Below, piece after piece: positions 18,775-28,396 of a stretch of 64,000 nucleotides of DNA. The stretch comes from Segnochrobactrum spirostomi. GTDB taxonomy: Bacteria; Pseudomonadota; Alphaproteobacteria; Rhizobiales; Segnochrobactraceae. A program made the translations under genes and the position numbers. The notes beneath the pieces are model-generated. The model was not told the DNA's origin. It was given only the letters and a program-made list of their open reading frames with translations, and searched no databases. Position 1 is the first letter of the stretch. The number at the start of each line of letters is the position of its first letter. The stretch spans positions 868,001 through 932,000 of the forward strand of contig NZ_VWNA01000001.1 of assembly GCF_009600605.1 (NCBI RefSeq), written 5' to 3'.

Positions 18775-21756
18775 TCAGTGCTTGTCGTCCTCCGGCTTGC
18801 GCCGCTTGGCATGGGCGTGATCGTCGTGGTGCTGATCGTGGTCGGCATGGGCGTCGTCGGCGCGCCGGGCATGGTCGTCGTTGCGGTGATCGTCCGGACG
18901 ATGGTCGTCCTGCCGATGGTCGTCCTGCCGCTGATCCTGCTGTCGGTGGTCGTCCGGCCGGTGATCGCCGGGCTTGTCATCCTGCGGACGACGATCGTCC
19001 GGTTTTCTGTCGTCGGGCCGAGCCTGATCCCGGCGCTGATCGTCGCGCTGCATGGCGTCGGTTTGCTTGTCGCGCGGACGATCCGCGGCCGGGCGGTTTT
19101 CGGTCGTGGTGTTTTCTAGGGCCGGCTTGTTGGCGGAGCGGTTGTCGTTGCCGCCCGGGAAGGTGTTCATCGGCTGCGGCTTGGCGCCACCACCGGTGCC
19201 CTGACCGCCTTCCCCCTCACCCTTACCGCCTTGCCCCTTTTCACCTTGCCCCTTGTCGCCTTGGCCCTTGTCGCCGGGGAAGGTGTTCATCAGGTGCGGC
19301 TTGGAGCCGCCATCGGCACCTTTGCCTCCCGGGAAGGTGTTGGTCGGCTGCGGACCGCCGTTGGCACCACCGCCTTTGCCACCTTCGCCCTGGCCGCCTT
19401 TGCCGTCGTTCCCCTTTCCGTCGTTCCCCTTTCCGTCGGGCCCCTTTCCGTCGGGCCCCTTGCCACCATTGCCCGGGTTCTGATGGTCATGGCCCTTGCC
19501 CTGGCCGCCGTCCGGCGGGTGGCGCCCCCGATTGCCCTTGTCGCCGCCGCCGTTCTGCGGGTTCGACTTGTTCGGCTGGCTGCCGTTCTGCCCGTTCTGG
19601 TTCGACGGATTGCTTCCCGGCGTGCTCCCCGGCGTTTTCGAAGGCTGCCCGTTGGGGCCGGCGCCGTTCTGGTTGCCGGGGTTTCCGTTCGCGGGTGTCC
19701 CGTTCGGCGCCCCGCCGTTCGCCGGAGCGTTCTGCGGCTGGCCACCCGCGCCACCGCCGGCCGGCGGCTGAGCCGGCGCCGCATTGTTCGTCGTGTTGTT
19801 GGTGACGTTGTTGATCGTCGTGTTGTTGTTGATCGTGCCGTTGTTGATGTGGTTGCCGATCGAGCCCGCCATGTAGTGGCCGCTGTAGGGACTGAAGCCG
19901 CCCGCAGCGGCGCCGAGGGCGGCGCCGACGCCAACCCCCGCGGCGAAGCCGACGGCCGCGCCCACCCCGACGCCCGGCCCGCCATAGCCGACGACCGGAG
20001 CCGGTGCGGCATAGCCGCCCCAGCGGCCGTAGAGATCGACCCCGCCAGCATTGGCGAAGCCCCAGCCGCCGGCGACCGGGCCGGGGCCGACATAGGGGCC
20101 CCAATGGGGCGCGGGGGCCGCGCCCCAGGCCCAGCCGCTCGAGAACCCGTACCCGAAGCCGGCCGGCCCGCCGAGGGCGAAGCCCGCGCCGTAGCCGTAG
20201 GTCGCCGGCGGGGCGATCCAGCGGGTGCCGACATAGCCCGGATAGCTGTAGCCGGTGCCGTAGACCACAGTGCCCGCGGGATCGACGACGACGCCCATGT
20301 AGCCCGGCGTATAGCCCACGGTGACCGCGCCGGGCGACGTCGCGTAGATGCGCACGCTCGTCACGTAATGAACCGGTGAATCCGGCGGGATGGCATAGAT
20401 TTCCGGCGGCACGGCGGTCGCCACCGTCCACGGGCCGGTCGGCGCCGGCGCGGTGAACCAGACGCCGTTCGAGACCATGTAGTTCGATTGTGGGGCGACC
20501 TGGATGACCGGCTCGGGGCTGTTCGTCGCGTAGCTGAGCTGGGTGCCCGGGATCGGGGCGAAGGCCGGCGCGCCCTCGTAGGTCGCCGTCGCGGTCGCCG
20601 TCACGCTCACCGTCGAGGTCTGCGGGATCGTCGCGGCGATGGCGGCGGCGCGCGCCTGCGGCGTGCCGGCGACCGAGACGAGGACGCTCGCCCGCGGGTC
20701 GGTCGGCGATATCTGCGCGAAGGAGGGCGGCAGCGCGTTGCTCGCCACGAATTGCCAGCCGCCCGAAAGGCTCTGGGAGGCGAACCAGCGGCCCGAGATC
20801 AGGACATAGTAGGTGTTGCTGGTCGGATCGAGGAAGACGGCGTGGTCCGCGTTCTCGATCGTCTGCAAATCGGTGCCGCCGACGGGGGCGAGCTTCATCG
20901 CGCCGTCGGTCTGGACGAGTTCGGTCGGCACCGTCGCCACGATGATCGCCGGCGGCGGGTTGATCGGCTGGCCATTCGCCGGCAACAGCGGGTCCGCCTT
21001 CTGCGCGGCGTTCGCCTGGGTCGCCGCCGCCGAGAGCGCGGGCGGGACCGACGGCATCAAGACCCACGGCCCGGCGACGGTCGCCGCCGTGAACCAGGAG
21101 CCGCCGGCCTCGACAACATAGGCCCCGGTCGGATCGACGAGCACCATCGCGCTCGTGTTGACGACGCGCTGATAGCCCGCCGCCCCGGCGACGGGTCGAA
21201 GAACGGGCGTCCCCGAAATCGGAACGAGCACGCTGAGCCGGTCGGTGAAGACGATGGCCGGCGGGGTATTATCGACCGGCGGCACGTTGGTCTGCGGCTT
21301 CTCGACCGAGGCGAGCGGCATCTCGAGGTCGAGACCACGGATCTGCGGTCCAACGGCGTCGCGGACGTCGTGGCCGCGCCCAGGTGCCATCGGGATCTCG
21401 ATGCGTCCGACCCGACCGACGTGGAGACGCACAGACTGCGCGTTCCAGCTCATCCGCGCGCGGCCCTCGAAATAGAGCCAGCCATAGGTCGGGGTCCCGG
21501 TCGTACCGACGATCACGAACGCGGCGCGGCCGCGGACACGCTGATCGTCCCAGCGGAGAACCTGTGGCGGGTAGAGGCGCACCGTCTCCGCGCCCATCGG
21601 ATAGACGCGCGGCCAATTGGGCTGCCGGACCGTGGGGTTCGATGCCGTCGGCTGCGCCGTGTCCGCCACACCTTGCTGAGCGAATGCGAAGTTCTGGCTC
21701 GCCAGCATCGACGCGACGCAAACGAGAGCCAACCGCCTTACATTTGCACGTTTCAT
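18775..21756 (-). CDS. Large exported protein with Gly-rich and Asp/His/Arg-rich repeat tail, function unknown
   Basis: A 993-residue protein with a signal peptide ending FAFA. Residues ~40-130 form a conserved domain (NWPRVYPMGAETVRLYPPQV). About 150-520 hold three degenerate units with the pattern V.DP....Y.V..G.WF.A....GPW..... and the block YVTSVRIYATSPGAVTVGYTPGYMG. Similar exported proteins are common in proteobacteria (some annotated loosely as carbohydrate-binding family V/XII), but I know of no tested function. A Gly-rich stretch (~520-620), Asn-rich (INNNTTINNVTNN) and KGQGDKGQGEKG repeats follow, then a DDHRQDDHRPDDHR tail ending in His-rich sequence that could bind metal. It is transcribed alone. 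Confidence 0.7.
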   Translation of the reverse strand: MKRANVRRLALVCVASMLASQNFAFAQQGVADTAQPTASNPTVRQPNWPRVYPMGAETVRLYPPQVLRWDDQRVRGRAAFVIVGTTGTPTYGWLYFEGRARMSWNAQSVRLHVGRVGRIEIPMAPGRGHDVRDAVGPQIRGLDLEMPLASVEKPQTNVPPVDNTPPAIVFTDRLSVLVPISGTPVLRPVAGAAGYQRVVNTSAMVLVDPTGAYVVEAGGSWFTAATVAGPWVLMPSVPPALSAAATQANAAQKADPLLPANGQPINPPPAIIVATVPTELVQTDGAMKLAPVGGTDLQTIENADHAVFLDPTSNTYYVLISGRWFASQSLSGGWQFVASNALPPSFAQISPTDPRASVLVSVAGTPQARAAAIAATIPQTSTVSVTATATATYEGAPAFAPIPGTQLSYATNSPEPVIQVAPQSNYMVSNGVWFTAPAPTGPWTVATAVPPEIYAIPPDSPVHYVTSVRIYATSPGAVTVGYTPGYMGVVVDPAGTVVYGTGYSYPGYVGTRWIAPPATYGYGAGFALGGPAGFGYGFSSGWAWGAAPAPHWGPYVGPGPVAGGWGFANAGGVDLYGRWGGYAAPAPVVGYGGPGVGVGAAVGFAAGVGVGAALGAAAGGFSPYSGHYMAGSIGNHINNGTINNNTTINNVTNNTTNNAAPAQPPAGGGAGGQPQNAPANGGAPNGTPANGNPGNQNGAGPNGQPSKTPGSTPGSNPSNQNGQNGSQPNKSNPQNGGGDKGNRGRHPPDGGQGKGHDHQNPGNGGKGPDGKGPDGKGNDGKGNDGKGGQGEGGKGGGANGGPQPTNTFPGGKGADGGSKPHLMNTFPGDKGQGDKGQGEKGQGGKGEGEGGQGTGGGAKPQPMNTFPGGNDNRSANKPALENTTTENRPAADRPRDKQTDAMQRDDQRRDQARPDDRKPDDRRPQDDKPGDHRPDDHRQQDQRQDDHRQDDHRPDDHRNDDHARRADDAHADHDQHHDDHAHAKRRKPEDDKH
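19396..19464. repeat. Tandem 15-bp coding repeats
   Basis: Four near-identical 15-mers based on CCCCTTTCCGTCGTT / CCCCTTTCCGTCGGG (perfect from 19411 to 19455). On the minus strand they encode GK-G-(N/P)-D-G units inside the large repeat-rich protein. Since 15 bp is a multiple of three, copy-number change would keep the frame. Confidence 0.75.
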
Positions 21757-22015
21757 TAGAACCGACCCAAGTCCTACCCCAATTAAGACATCTTCGTCGA
21801 CGGCAGCATGACGAGGCTGCGCGCGGCTCGACGGCAGCGTTATACTTCCCTAATCATGCCGAGAACGTGGCGCCCCAGCCCCGTGCGCAATCCGACCGCC
21901 ACGCGCCGCGACGATACCGAGGGCGTTGCGGCAGCGGGGCAGCCGACAGCAACGCGCGCGCAGCCGCGGCCCTATGCGGGCCGCGGCACGAGAGGTCAGC
22001 GGTGAGCTGTCGCGC

Positions 22016-23665
22016 CTATTGCTCGCGCATCGAGCGGGCGAGCTGATCGTTGAGCGGCTTCATGATGTAGCTGAGGGGGGTCCGGTCGCCGGTGACGAGG
22101 AAGACCTCGGCCGGCATGCCGGGCACCAGCATCTTGCCGTCGAGCTTGGCGATCTCGGCCTGGGCGATCGAGACCTTGAGCGCGTAATAGGGCTGGTTGG
22201 TGGCCGTGTCGGTGAGCCGGTCGGCGGACACCGTCATCAGCTTGCCGTCGAGCTCCGGCGTGGTGCGCTGATCGAATGCCGACAGGCGGATGCGCGCGGC
22301 CTGCCCCGCCCGGATCTGATCCACGAATTGCGGCTCCACGCGCGCCTCGACAATCAGCGCCTCGCGGTCGGGCACGATCGACATCAGCACGTCCGCTGGC
22401 TTAACCACACCACCGACCGTGTGGATCTGCATGTTGTTGACGGTACCGCTGACCGGCGCGCGGATGTCGATCCGGCTCAGCTTGTCGCTCGCCGCGACGC
22501 GTTGCTCGGTCAAATCCTGGACGTTCGATTCGGCCTCGCGCAGCTCGGTCAGCACCTTTTCGCGCATGTCGCGCTGCGCCTCGATGATCTGAAGCTGGAG
22601 CTGGCTGATCGATTGGTTGATCGCCGCGACATCGGCATGGTGGCCAGCGATGCCGCCCTCGAGCTCCGCCTCCTGGCGCTCAAGCGCCAGCACGCGGGGA
22701 AGCTGGATGAGGCCCTTCTTCAGAAGCGCCCGAGCGCCGACGAGCTCCTGCTGGATCAGATCGCGCTGGCGCTCCTGGGATTCGCGCTGGGAATCGATGC
22801 CCTTGATCTGCTCCTGGCTCTGCGCGATCGAGGCGTGCAGGCGATCGACCTGGGCCTTGAGGGTGTCGCGCCGCGCCTGGAACAGCCGCACCTGACCGGA
22901 AAACACCCGGTCGGCGATCTCCGCCCCGGTCTCCGGCGTGCTCTCGGCGCGGATGTCGGCCATCGCATGGTCGTTGAGCGCGGAGACGAGCTTCGGATCG
23001 GCGGTCGCCCCGGCGAGCATCGCCTTCCAACGGCGGTCGCTCGCGACCATCGCGTCCAACAGCGGCGGCCGGCGCATGGTCGGGGCGTCGTCGCGCTCGG
23101 CCTCGAGCCGCGCCCGCCGCGCCAACGCCTCGTAAAGGCGGTTCTCGACGATCGCGAGCTCGCTCCTGAGGCTCGTCGCATCGAGGCGCACGACTACGTC
23201 CCCCGCCTCGACATGATCGCCGTCGCTGACGAGGATCGCGTCGACGATGCCTCCGTCGCGGTGCTGGATGGTTCGGCTCTGCCCTTCGGTCGAGATCACG
23301 CCCGAGGCGACGACCGCGCTGCGGATCGACGCGAACGCCGACCAGCCCCCGAACCCGAACACGACGATGACGCAGACCACGAGGCCGAAACGCAGGTGCG
23401 CGTCGTAAGCCGCGGCCGGCCGCTCGGCGCCCGCAGCCGGTCGGCGCGGCGTGAAGGCGCGCAGGGCCGCCTCGATTCCGTCGAGCGGAGCGCCGTGGCG
23501 CAGCGCGAACGCGCGGGCGAGCCCGAGCGCCTCGCCGACCCTGCCGCGCAGGCGCGCGCGCACCGCCGCAAACCGGGTCCGCCAGCGCGGGGTGCGCGGC
23601 GCCTCCGGCGGCGTCGGAGCGGACGGGGCAGCGCCCGTCTCGTCGTGATCGACCGGCTCCATCAT
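22016..23665 (-). CDS. HlyD-family type I secretion periplasmic adaptor
   Basis: A 549-residue membrane-fusion protein that links a type I secretion ABC exporter to an outer-membrane channel. It has an unusually long cytoplasmic N-terminus (~95 residues, Pro/Arg-rich) and one transmembrane helix (LRFGLVVCVIVVFGFGGWSAF). A lipoyl-like domain follows (IQHRDGGIVDAILVSDGDHV), then a long coiled-coil hairpin (about residues 200-400), then a beta-barrel and the PrtE-type ending FLVTGDRTPLSYIMKPLNDQL. Its ATG overlaps the exporter stop by 4 bp (ATGA). No TolC gene is in the window. Confidence 0.92.
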   Translation of the reverse strand: MMEPVDHDETGAAPSAPTPPEAPRTPRWRTRFAAVRARLRGRVGEALGLARAFALRHGAPLDGIEAALRAFTPRRPAAGAERPAAAYDAHLRFGLVVCVIVVFGFGGWSAFASIRSAVVASGVISTEGQSRTIQHRDGGIVDAILVSDGDHVEAGDVVVRLDATSLRSELAIVENRLYEALARRARLEAERDDAPTMRRPPLLDAMVASDRRWKAMLAGATADPKLVSALNDHAMADIRAESTPETGAEIADRVFSGQVRLFQARRDTLKAQVDRLHASIAQSQEQIKGIDSQRESQERQRDLIQQELVGARALLKKGLIQLPRVLALERQEAELEGGIAGHHADVAAINQSISQLQLQIIEAQRDMREKVLTELREAESNVQDLTEQRVAASDKLSRIDIRAPVSGTVNNMQIHTVGGVVKPADVLMSIVPDREALIVEARVEPQFVDQIRAGQAARIRLSAFDQRTTPELDGKLMTVSADRLTDTATNQPYYALKVSIAQAEIAKLDGKMLVPGMPAEVFLVTGDRTPLSYIMKPLNDQLARSMREQ

Positions 23666-25413
23666 GCGCGCTGCTCCATCGGGCGAACGTCCGGGCTCAC
23701 CGCCGCGGCGGCGCTGTTCTGCATGAGGTCGCGGAGCACGGCGTCCTTCGGCCCGCAGGCGACCTGCCGGCCGTCCTTCAGGATGAGGATGCGATCGACG
23801 GCGGCGAGCGCGCTCGGCCGGTGGGTGATGACGACCACCGCCGCGCCGCGTTCCCGGGCCGTGTTGATGGCCTGGGTCAGCGCGGCGTCGCCGTCCTGGT
23901 CGAGGTTGGCGTTCGGCTCGTCGAGCACGATGAGCGCCGGATCGTCGTAGAGCGCGCGGGCGAGCGCGATGCGCTGGCGCTGGCCGCCGGACAACGCCGC
24001 CCCGCCCGGTCCGAGCCGCGTCGTGTAGCCCTGCGGCAGGCGGAGGATGAGGTCGTGGGCGGCCGCGGCGCGCGCCGCCGCAATCACCTTGTCGTCCGTC
24101 GCGTCGGGCGCGTGACGGGAGATACAGTCGCGCACGGTCCCGCCGATCAGTTCGACGTCCTGGGGCAGATAACCGATGTGCCGACCGAGCAAATCCGGGT
24201 TCCACTGGTCGAGGGTGGCGCCGTCGAGCCGCACGGTGCCGGCCATCGGCTTCCAGAGCCCCACGACGAGCCGGGCGAGGGTCGACTTGCCGGAGGCGCT
24301 CGGCCCCAGCACGCCGATCCCGTCACCCGGCGCGAGGCCGAAGGTGACGCCTTGCAACACCGCGCGGTTGCTGCCGGGCGGGCCGGCGATCACCCCGGCG
24401 ACCGAGAGATGGCCGAGCGGCCGCGGCAGCGTCACCCGTGGCGGCTCGGCCGCGAAGCGAGCGAGCGCCGTATCGAGCCTGCGCCACGCGCTGCGTGCAC
24501 TGGCGAAGCCCTTCCATTGGGCGACGATCTGATCGATCGGCGCGAGCGCGCGGCCAAGGGTGATCGAGGACGCGATCATCACACCGCCGGTCGCCTCGTG
24601 CCGGATCACGAGAACGGCCCCGAGCGCGAGCGTCGCCGATTGCAGAAAGAGGCGGAAGGCGCGGGATGCCGACGCGACCCGCGCCGCCGAATCGCCCGAC
24701 CGGCGCTCGGCGTCGAGCGCGGCCTTGCGCTTGTCCGACCACAGATCGACCACCGCCGGCACCATGCCGAGCGCCGTGATCGCCTCCGCGGAACGGCGTG
24801 CCCCTTCGAGCAGCCCGCCCGCGGCGATGCTGTGGTGCATCGCCTCGCCGAACGCCCGCGAGGTCAAGCGATCGGTCAGGATCGCGAAGGCGACGACGAC
24901 GACGGCGCCGATCACCCCGACGAGGCCGAGGGACCAGTGCAGGATGGCGAGAACCGCGAGATAAAGCGGCACCCAGGGCACGTCGAAGAGCGCAAGCGGC
25001 CCGGGACCCATGAGGAATTTGCGCACCGTGCCGAGATCGGTGAGCGCACGCCCTTCGATCCGGCTCGCCGCGAACGACTCGGCGACCTCCTGCCGGAACG
25101 CCGTGGGTGCCAGTTGAACCTCGAGGTCGTCGGCGACGCGGGACAGCACCCGCCCGCGGGCGAAATCGATCAGCGCGTAGGCGATGTAGAGAAAGGTCGT
25201 GATGAGCCCGATGGCCACGAGCGTCGGCATCGAGCGGCTCACCAGCACCCGGTCATAGACCTGGAGCATGAACAGCGGACCGGTGAGCATGAGAACGTTG
25301 GCGATGCCGCTGAAGAGCGCGACGCCCCAGAAGGCGCGACGGCTGTGCGCGAGTGCGGCGAGGATCGCGGATTGCAGCGCGCCGTCGGCAGGAGCTTGAG
25401 CTGGCTTCAACAC
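23662..25413 (-). CDS. Type I secretion system permease/ATPase (PrtD family)
   Basis: A 583-residue fused ABC exporter. The transmembrane domain (about residues 35-310) begins WGVALFSGIANVLMLTGPLF, the PrtD/AprD/LapB-type signature, with no N-terminal peptidase domain. The ATPase domain has Walker A GPSASGKST, signature ALSGGQRQRIALARAL and Walker B LIVLDEPNANLD. It drives one-step export of an unprocessed protein with a C-terminal signal. The chitinase-like gene just upstream on the same strand is the natural substrate candidate. A terminator-like hairpin separates the two. Confidence 0.93.
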   Translation of the reverse strand: MLKPAQAPADGALQSAILAALAHSRRAFWGVALFSGIANVLMLTGPLFMLQVYDRVLVSRSMPTLVAIGLITTFLYIAYALIDFARGRVLSRVADDLEVQLAPTAFRQEVAESFAASRIEGRALTDLGTVRKFLMGPGPLALFDVPWVPLYLAVLAILHWSLGLVGVIGAVVVVAFAILTDRLTSRAFGEAMHHSIAAGGLLEGARRSAEAITALGMVPAVVDLWSDKRKAALDAERRSGDSAARVASASRAFRLFLQSATLALGAVLVIRHEATGGVMIASSITLGRALAPIDQIVAQWKGFASARSAWRRLDTALARFAAEPPRVTLPRPLGHLSVAGVIAGPPGSNRAVLQGVTFGLAPGDGIGVLGPSASGKSTLARLVVGLWKPMAGTVRLDGATLDQWNPDLLGRHIGYLPQDVELIGGTVRDCISRHAPDATDDKVIAAARAAAAHDLILRLPQGYTTRLGPGGAALSGGQRQRIALARALYDDPALIVLDEPNANLDQDGDAALTQAINTARERGAAVVVITHRPSALAAVDRILILKDGRQVACGPKDAVLRDLMQNSAAAAVSPDVRPMEQRA

Positions 25414-25559
25414 ATCTTCCCCCTCGCCGCGCCGTCGAACGGCACGACACCGAACGGCGGGGACCGCAGAGCGGCCCGCCGAATCACTCGCCGCGAATCT
25501 CTCTCCCCAGCCGAATACTTAACACGAGGCCAATTCTACAGGGAGAAATCGATACCAAA

Positions 25560-25593
25560 CCGGCTCGCCGTGCACACGAAGACGGCGAGCCGG
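25560..25593 (-). terminator. Rho-independent-like terminator of the chitinase gene
   Basis: A perfect 12-bp stem, CCGGCTCGCCGT (25560-25571) and ACGGCGAGCCGG (25582-25593), with a 10-nt loop. On the minus strand it is followed by TTTGG. It lies 19 bp after the chitinase stop and before the secretion ATPase gene, so the two probably have separate transcripts or read-through control. Confidence 0.65.
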
Positions 25594-25611
25594 CCGCGGG
25601 GCGATCACTGC

Positions 25612-28396
25612 TCAGACGGTGACGCCGTCGTGCGCATGGAGCGGATCGGTGGTATCGGCGACCGCCGTTGCGTGGGCCGCATCGATGAGCGCCTTCCACT
25701 CGGCGACTGTGGAGGCGTCCTTCGCACTGACGTCTTCGATATTCATCTCCGAAAGGGTGACGCCCGTCAGCGTATAGGTCTGGTCGTTCGACGGGATCGA
25801 GATCACCACCGATCCGTTTTCTTCCGAGACTTTGAAATTGTCGGCCGACATCCAGCCGAAATCCAACGTGTCGGTGTCGGGATGGAAGTCGATCGCCTGG
25901 TGCGCCCCCCAGGCCCAGGTGATGGACGTCGTCGTGGCTGTGTGCGCGGCATCCCCGGTCGCATGAGCGGCATCCGCCGTCCCGGCGGCGGTCGTGGTGG
26001 CCGCACCTGACGTGGAGGCACCGGTCGTCACCGTGGTGGCCGCGGCGGTGGTGCTGGAAGGGCTGGTGGCGACGGTCGAGGCCGCGACCGCGCTCGTCGA
26101 CGCAACCGTCCCCGTCGAGGTCACCGTGGCGGCGCTGACCGACGCGGCGGTCTGGGTCGCAGTCGTCGCAGCGGTGCCGGAGCTCACGCCGTTGAAGATC
26201 TCGCTGAAGGCGTAGTCGCTCTGGGTCAACCCGCTGCCGACCGGCGAGACATGGCCAACTTCGCTGCCGTTGTCGCGGCCGAGCGACCACATCGCGATGC
26301 CGTCCACCTGATCGTTCGCAGCGACGAAATCGACGAGTTGGTGAGCATCCTCCAGGGTGAAGACCTCGCTCGTCACGTCGTTGATGCCGATCATCGGCGT
26401 GATGACGATGTGGGAATCGAGGCCGATATCATGGAGTTGCTGGAGCGTCGCCGTGGCTGCCGAGATGGCGTCCTTGCCCATGTCGCCGGTATCGTAATAG
26501 GCGCCGTAATCCATCGCCATGATGTTGATGGTGTCGATGTGGACGCCCGCCGCCATCGCCGCCTTGAGGAAGTTGATGCCGTCCTGGGTGAGGCCCGTGG
26601 TCAGCACCGGCAGGGTGAAGGAGACGTCGAGATCGGGGTTCGCCTTCTCGAGTGCGGCGAGCGCCGCGTTGCGGGTGGCGTTCTCGGCCGTGTTCGCGAT
26701 CGCCGCCCCCTCGATGTCGAAATCGAGGTGGGTCACATGATATTTGTCGATCACCGACTGATAGGACGCGACGAGCGCCTGGGCACTCGTTGCCGTCGCC
26801 GCCGGCTCCTGACCGTTCGCGCCGCCGAACGAGATCGTCACGTCGACGCCCATGGAATGCAGCGTGTCGACGATCGTCGATATCTTGGTGCCGTTCGAGA
26901 GGGTGTCGTCCACGATCGTTCCGATGCCGCCCCAACCGATCTTGTCGGTGCCCGAGGAGAGCACGAAGGCGAGCGTCACCGCGCTGAGGCCGGCCTCCGA
27001 CACCATCTGGACGAGATTCTGGCTCGTCGTCAGCGACATGTCCACATAAGGCGAGAACGACTTGGCTGCGCCACTCGTGTCCCCGGCATGGGTCACCACG
27101 TCGATCACATTGGAATGCTGCGAGGCGCCTGCCTCGTCGATGGCGACGACGCTGAACTTGTAATCGCTCGACGGATTGAGACCGGTCACCTTGTAATAAG
27201 TGTTGGAGGTCGTCGCGATGAGGGTGTCGCCCTCATAGATGTTGTAGCCGCTGATGGTGCCGACGCCCTTCACCGTGGCGGCGTCCCAGACGAGAACCGT
27301 CGACGTGCCGGCGGTGCTGACGGCGTGGAGGTCCGCCGGCGCATCGGGGGTGACCGGCGTCGTGTCCATGTAGCCGACGAAGGTCCAGACCTGCCCGCCG
27401 CCGGCGCCGCTATGGGTCGCCGGGTCGTCGCCGGAGGTCCACCAGTTCGCCTCGTAGACGGCATTGCCGACGCTGACGTGCGCCCCGGCGGTGTAGACCT
27501 TGGACGCCGACCACGCGTCCGCGTAAGCCGCCTCATCGCCCGACGACGAGCCGCCGCCCGTGGAGCCGCCGCCAGCCGAACCTCCGCCGGTGGAGCCCCC
27601 GTGGAGCCCCCGCCCGTCGAGCCGCCACCGGTGGACCCGCCGGTGCCGCCTCCGGTTTCCGTGCCGCCGGTTCCGCTCCCGGTCCCGCCCGAGGACGATC
27701 CACCGCCGGCCGATCCCGTCAGGGTGGCCTGCCATTCCGCAAGCGCGCTCGCATCCTTGCCGGCGATGTTGGTCATCGAAAGGTCGGCGAGCGTGACGCC
27801 GGACAGGGTGTAGGTCTGGTCGTTCGACGGAATCGAGATGACGACCGAGCCGTTCGCCTCCGAAATCGAGAAATTGTCGGCCGAGAACCAGCCGAAATCG
27901 AGCTTGTCGGTTGCGGGGTGGAAATCGAGCACGGCGTGGGAGCCCCACGCCCAGGTGATCGTGGTCACCGCCGTGTGGCCGCTGTCAGTGCCCGACGATC
28001 CACCGGTGCCGGCGCCGGATCCGCTGCTGCCGCCCGAAGAAGAGCCGCCCGACGACGACCCACCCGAGGCGCCTCCCCCGACGCGGCGCCTCCGGACGAC
28101 GTGCCGCCGCCCGAGGCCGAGAGGGTCGTCTGCCATTCCGCCGAGGCGCTGGCGTCCTTCGCCGCGATGTTCGCCATGGAAAGCTGGGCGAGCGTGATTC
28201 CGCTGAGCGTATAGGTTTGGTTGTTCGACGGAATCGAGATGACGACCGAGCCGTTCACCTGCGAAACCGTGAAATTGTCAGCCGAGAACCAGCCGAAATC
28301 CAGAATATCCGTCGCAGGATTGAATTGGACCAGGGTGTTGCTGCCCCAAGCCCACGTGATCGTGGTCGTCGTCCCAGCCATGACCGTCCCCTTCAC
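25612..28396 (-). CDS. Multidomain GH18 chitinase-like exported protein, two apparent frameshifts
   Basis: Reconstructed length is about 928 residues. In order: module A (ITWAWG....LDFGW...SVVISIPSNNQTYTL), Gly/Ser linker, module B, second linker, a CBM5/12-type chitin-binding domain (VYEANWWTSGDDP; coding ~27380-27520), a fibronectin type III domain, a GH18 domain with catalytic LDFDIEG (Glu codon 26710-26712), a Thr/Ala-rich linker and module C. No classical signal peptide is seen, which fits type I export by the neighbouring PrtD/HlyD pair. As written the frame breaks twice in the linkers: at a G5 run (28075-28079) and near 27596-27611, where GGGGGCTCCAC is tandemly duplicated. Restoring one base at each site, or removing the 11-bp duplication at the second, rejoins the frame. 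Start ATG is 28396 or 28381. Confidence 0.75.
25675..25923 (-). repeat. Module C of chitinase-like protein (third copy)
   Basis: The C-terminal copy of an ~80-residue module: ITWAWGAHQAIDFHPDTDTL then DFGWMSADNFKVSEENGS and VVISIPSNDQTYTLTGVTL, ending KDASTVAEW. It is clearly homologous to modules A and B in the same protein but more diverged. Confidence 0.8.
27722..27961 (-). repeat. Module B of chitinase-like protein (second copy)
   Basis: A copy of the module with ITWAWGSHAVLDFHPATDKL, DFGWFSADNFSISEANGS, VVISIPSNDQTYTLSGVTL and KDASALAEWQ. It is flanked by Gly/Ser/Thr linkers, both of which contain an apparent frameshift. Confidence 0.85.
28129..28361 (-). repeat. Module A of chitinase-like protein (first copy)
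   Basis: The N-terminal copy: ITWAWGSNTLVQFNPATDIL, DFGWFSADNFTVSQVNGS, VVISIPSNNQTYTLSGITL, KDASASAEWQ. It starts about 12 residues after the initiation codon, so it is the first folded unit of the protein. Confidence 0.85.

Noticed and set aside
19396-19464. A CRISPR-like array
   Set aside because: The 15-bp units are contiguous with no spacers and lie in frame inside a coding sequence.
25612-28396. RTX-type calcium-binding nonapeptide repeats in the chitinase-like protein
   Set aside because: The Gly-rich stretches are Gly/Ser/Thr linkers, not GGxGxDxxx repeats.
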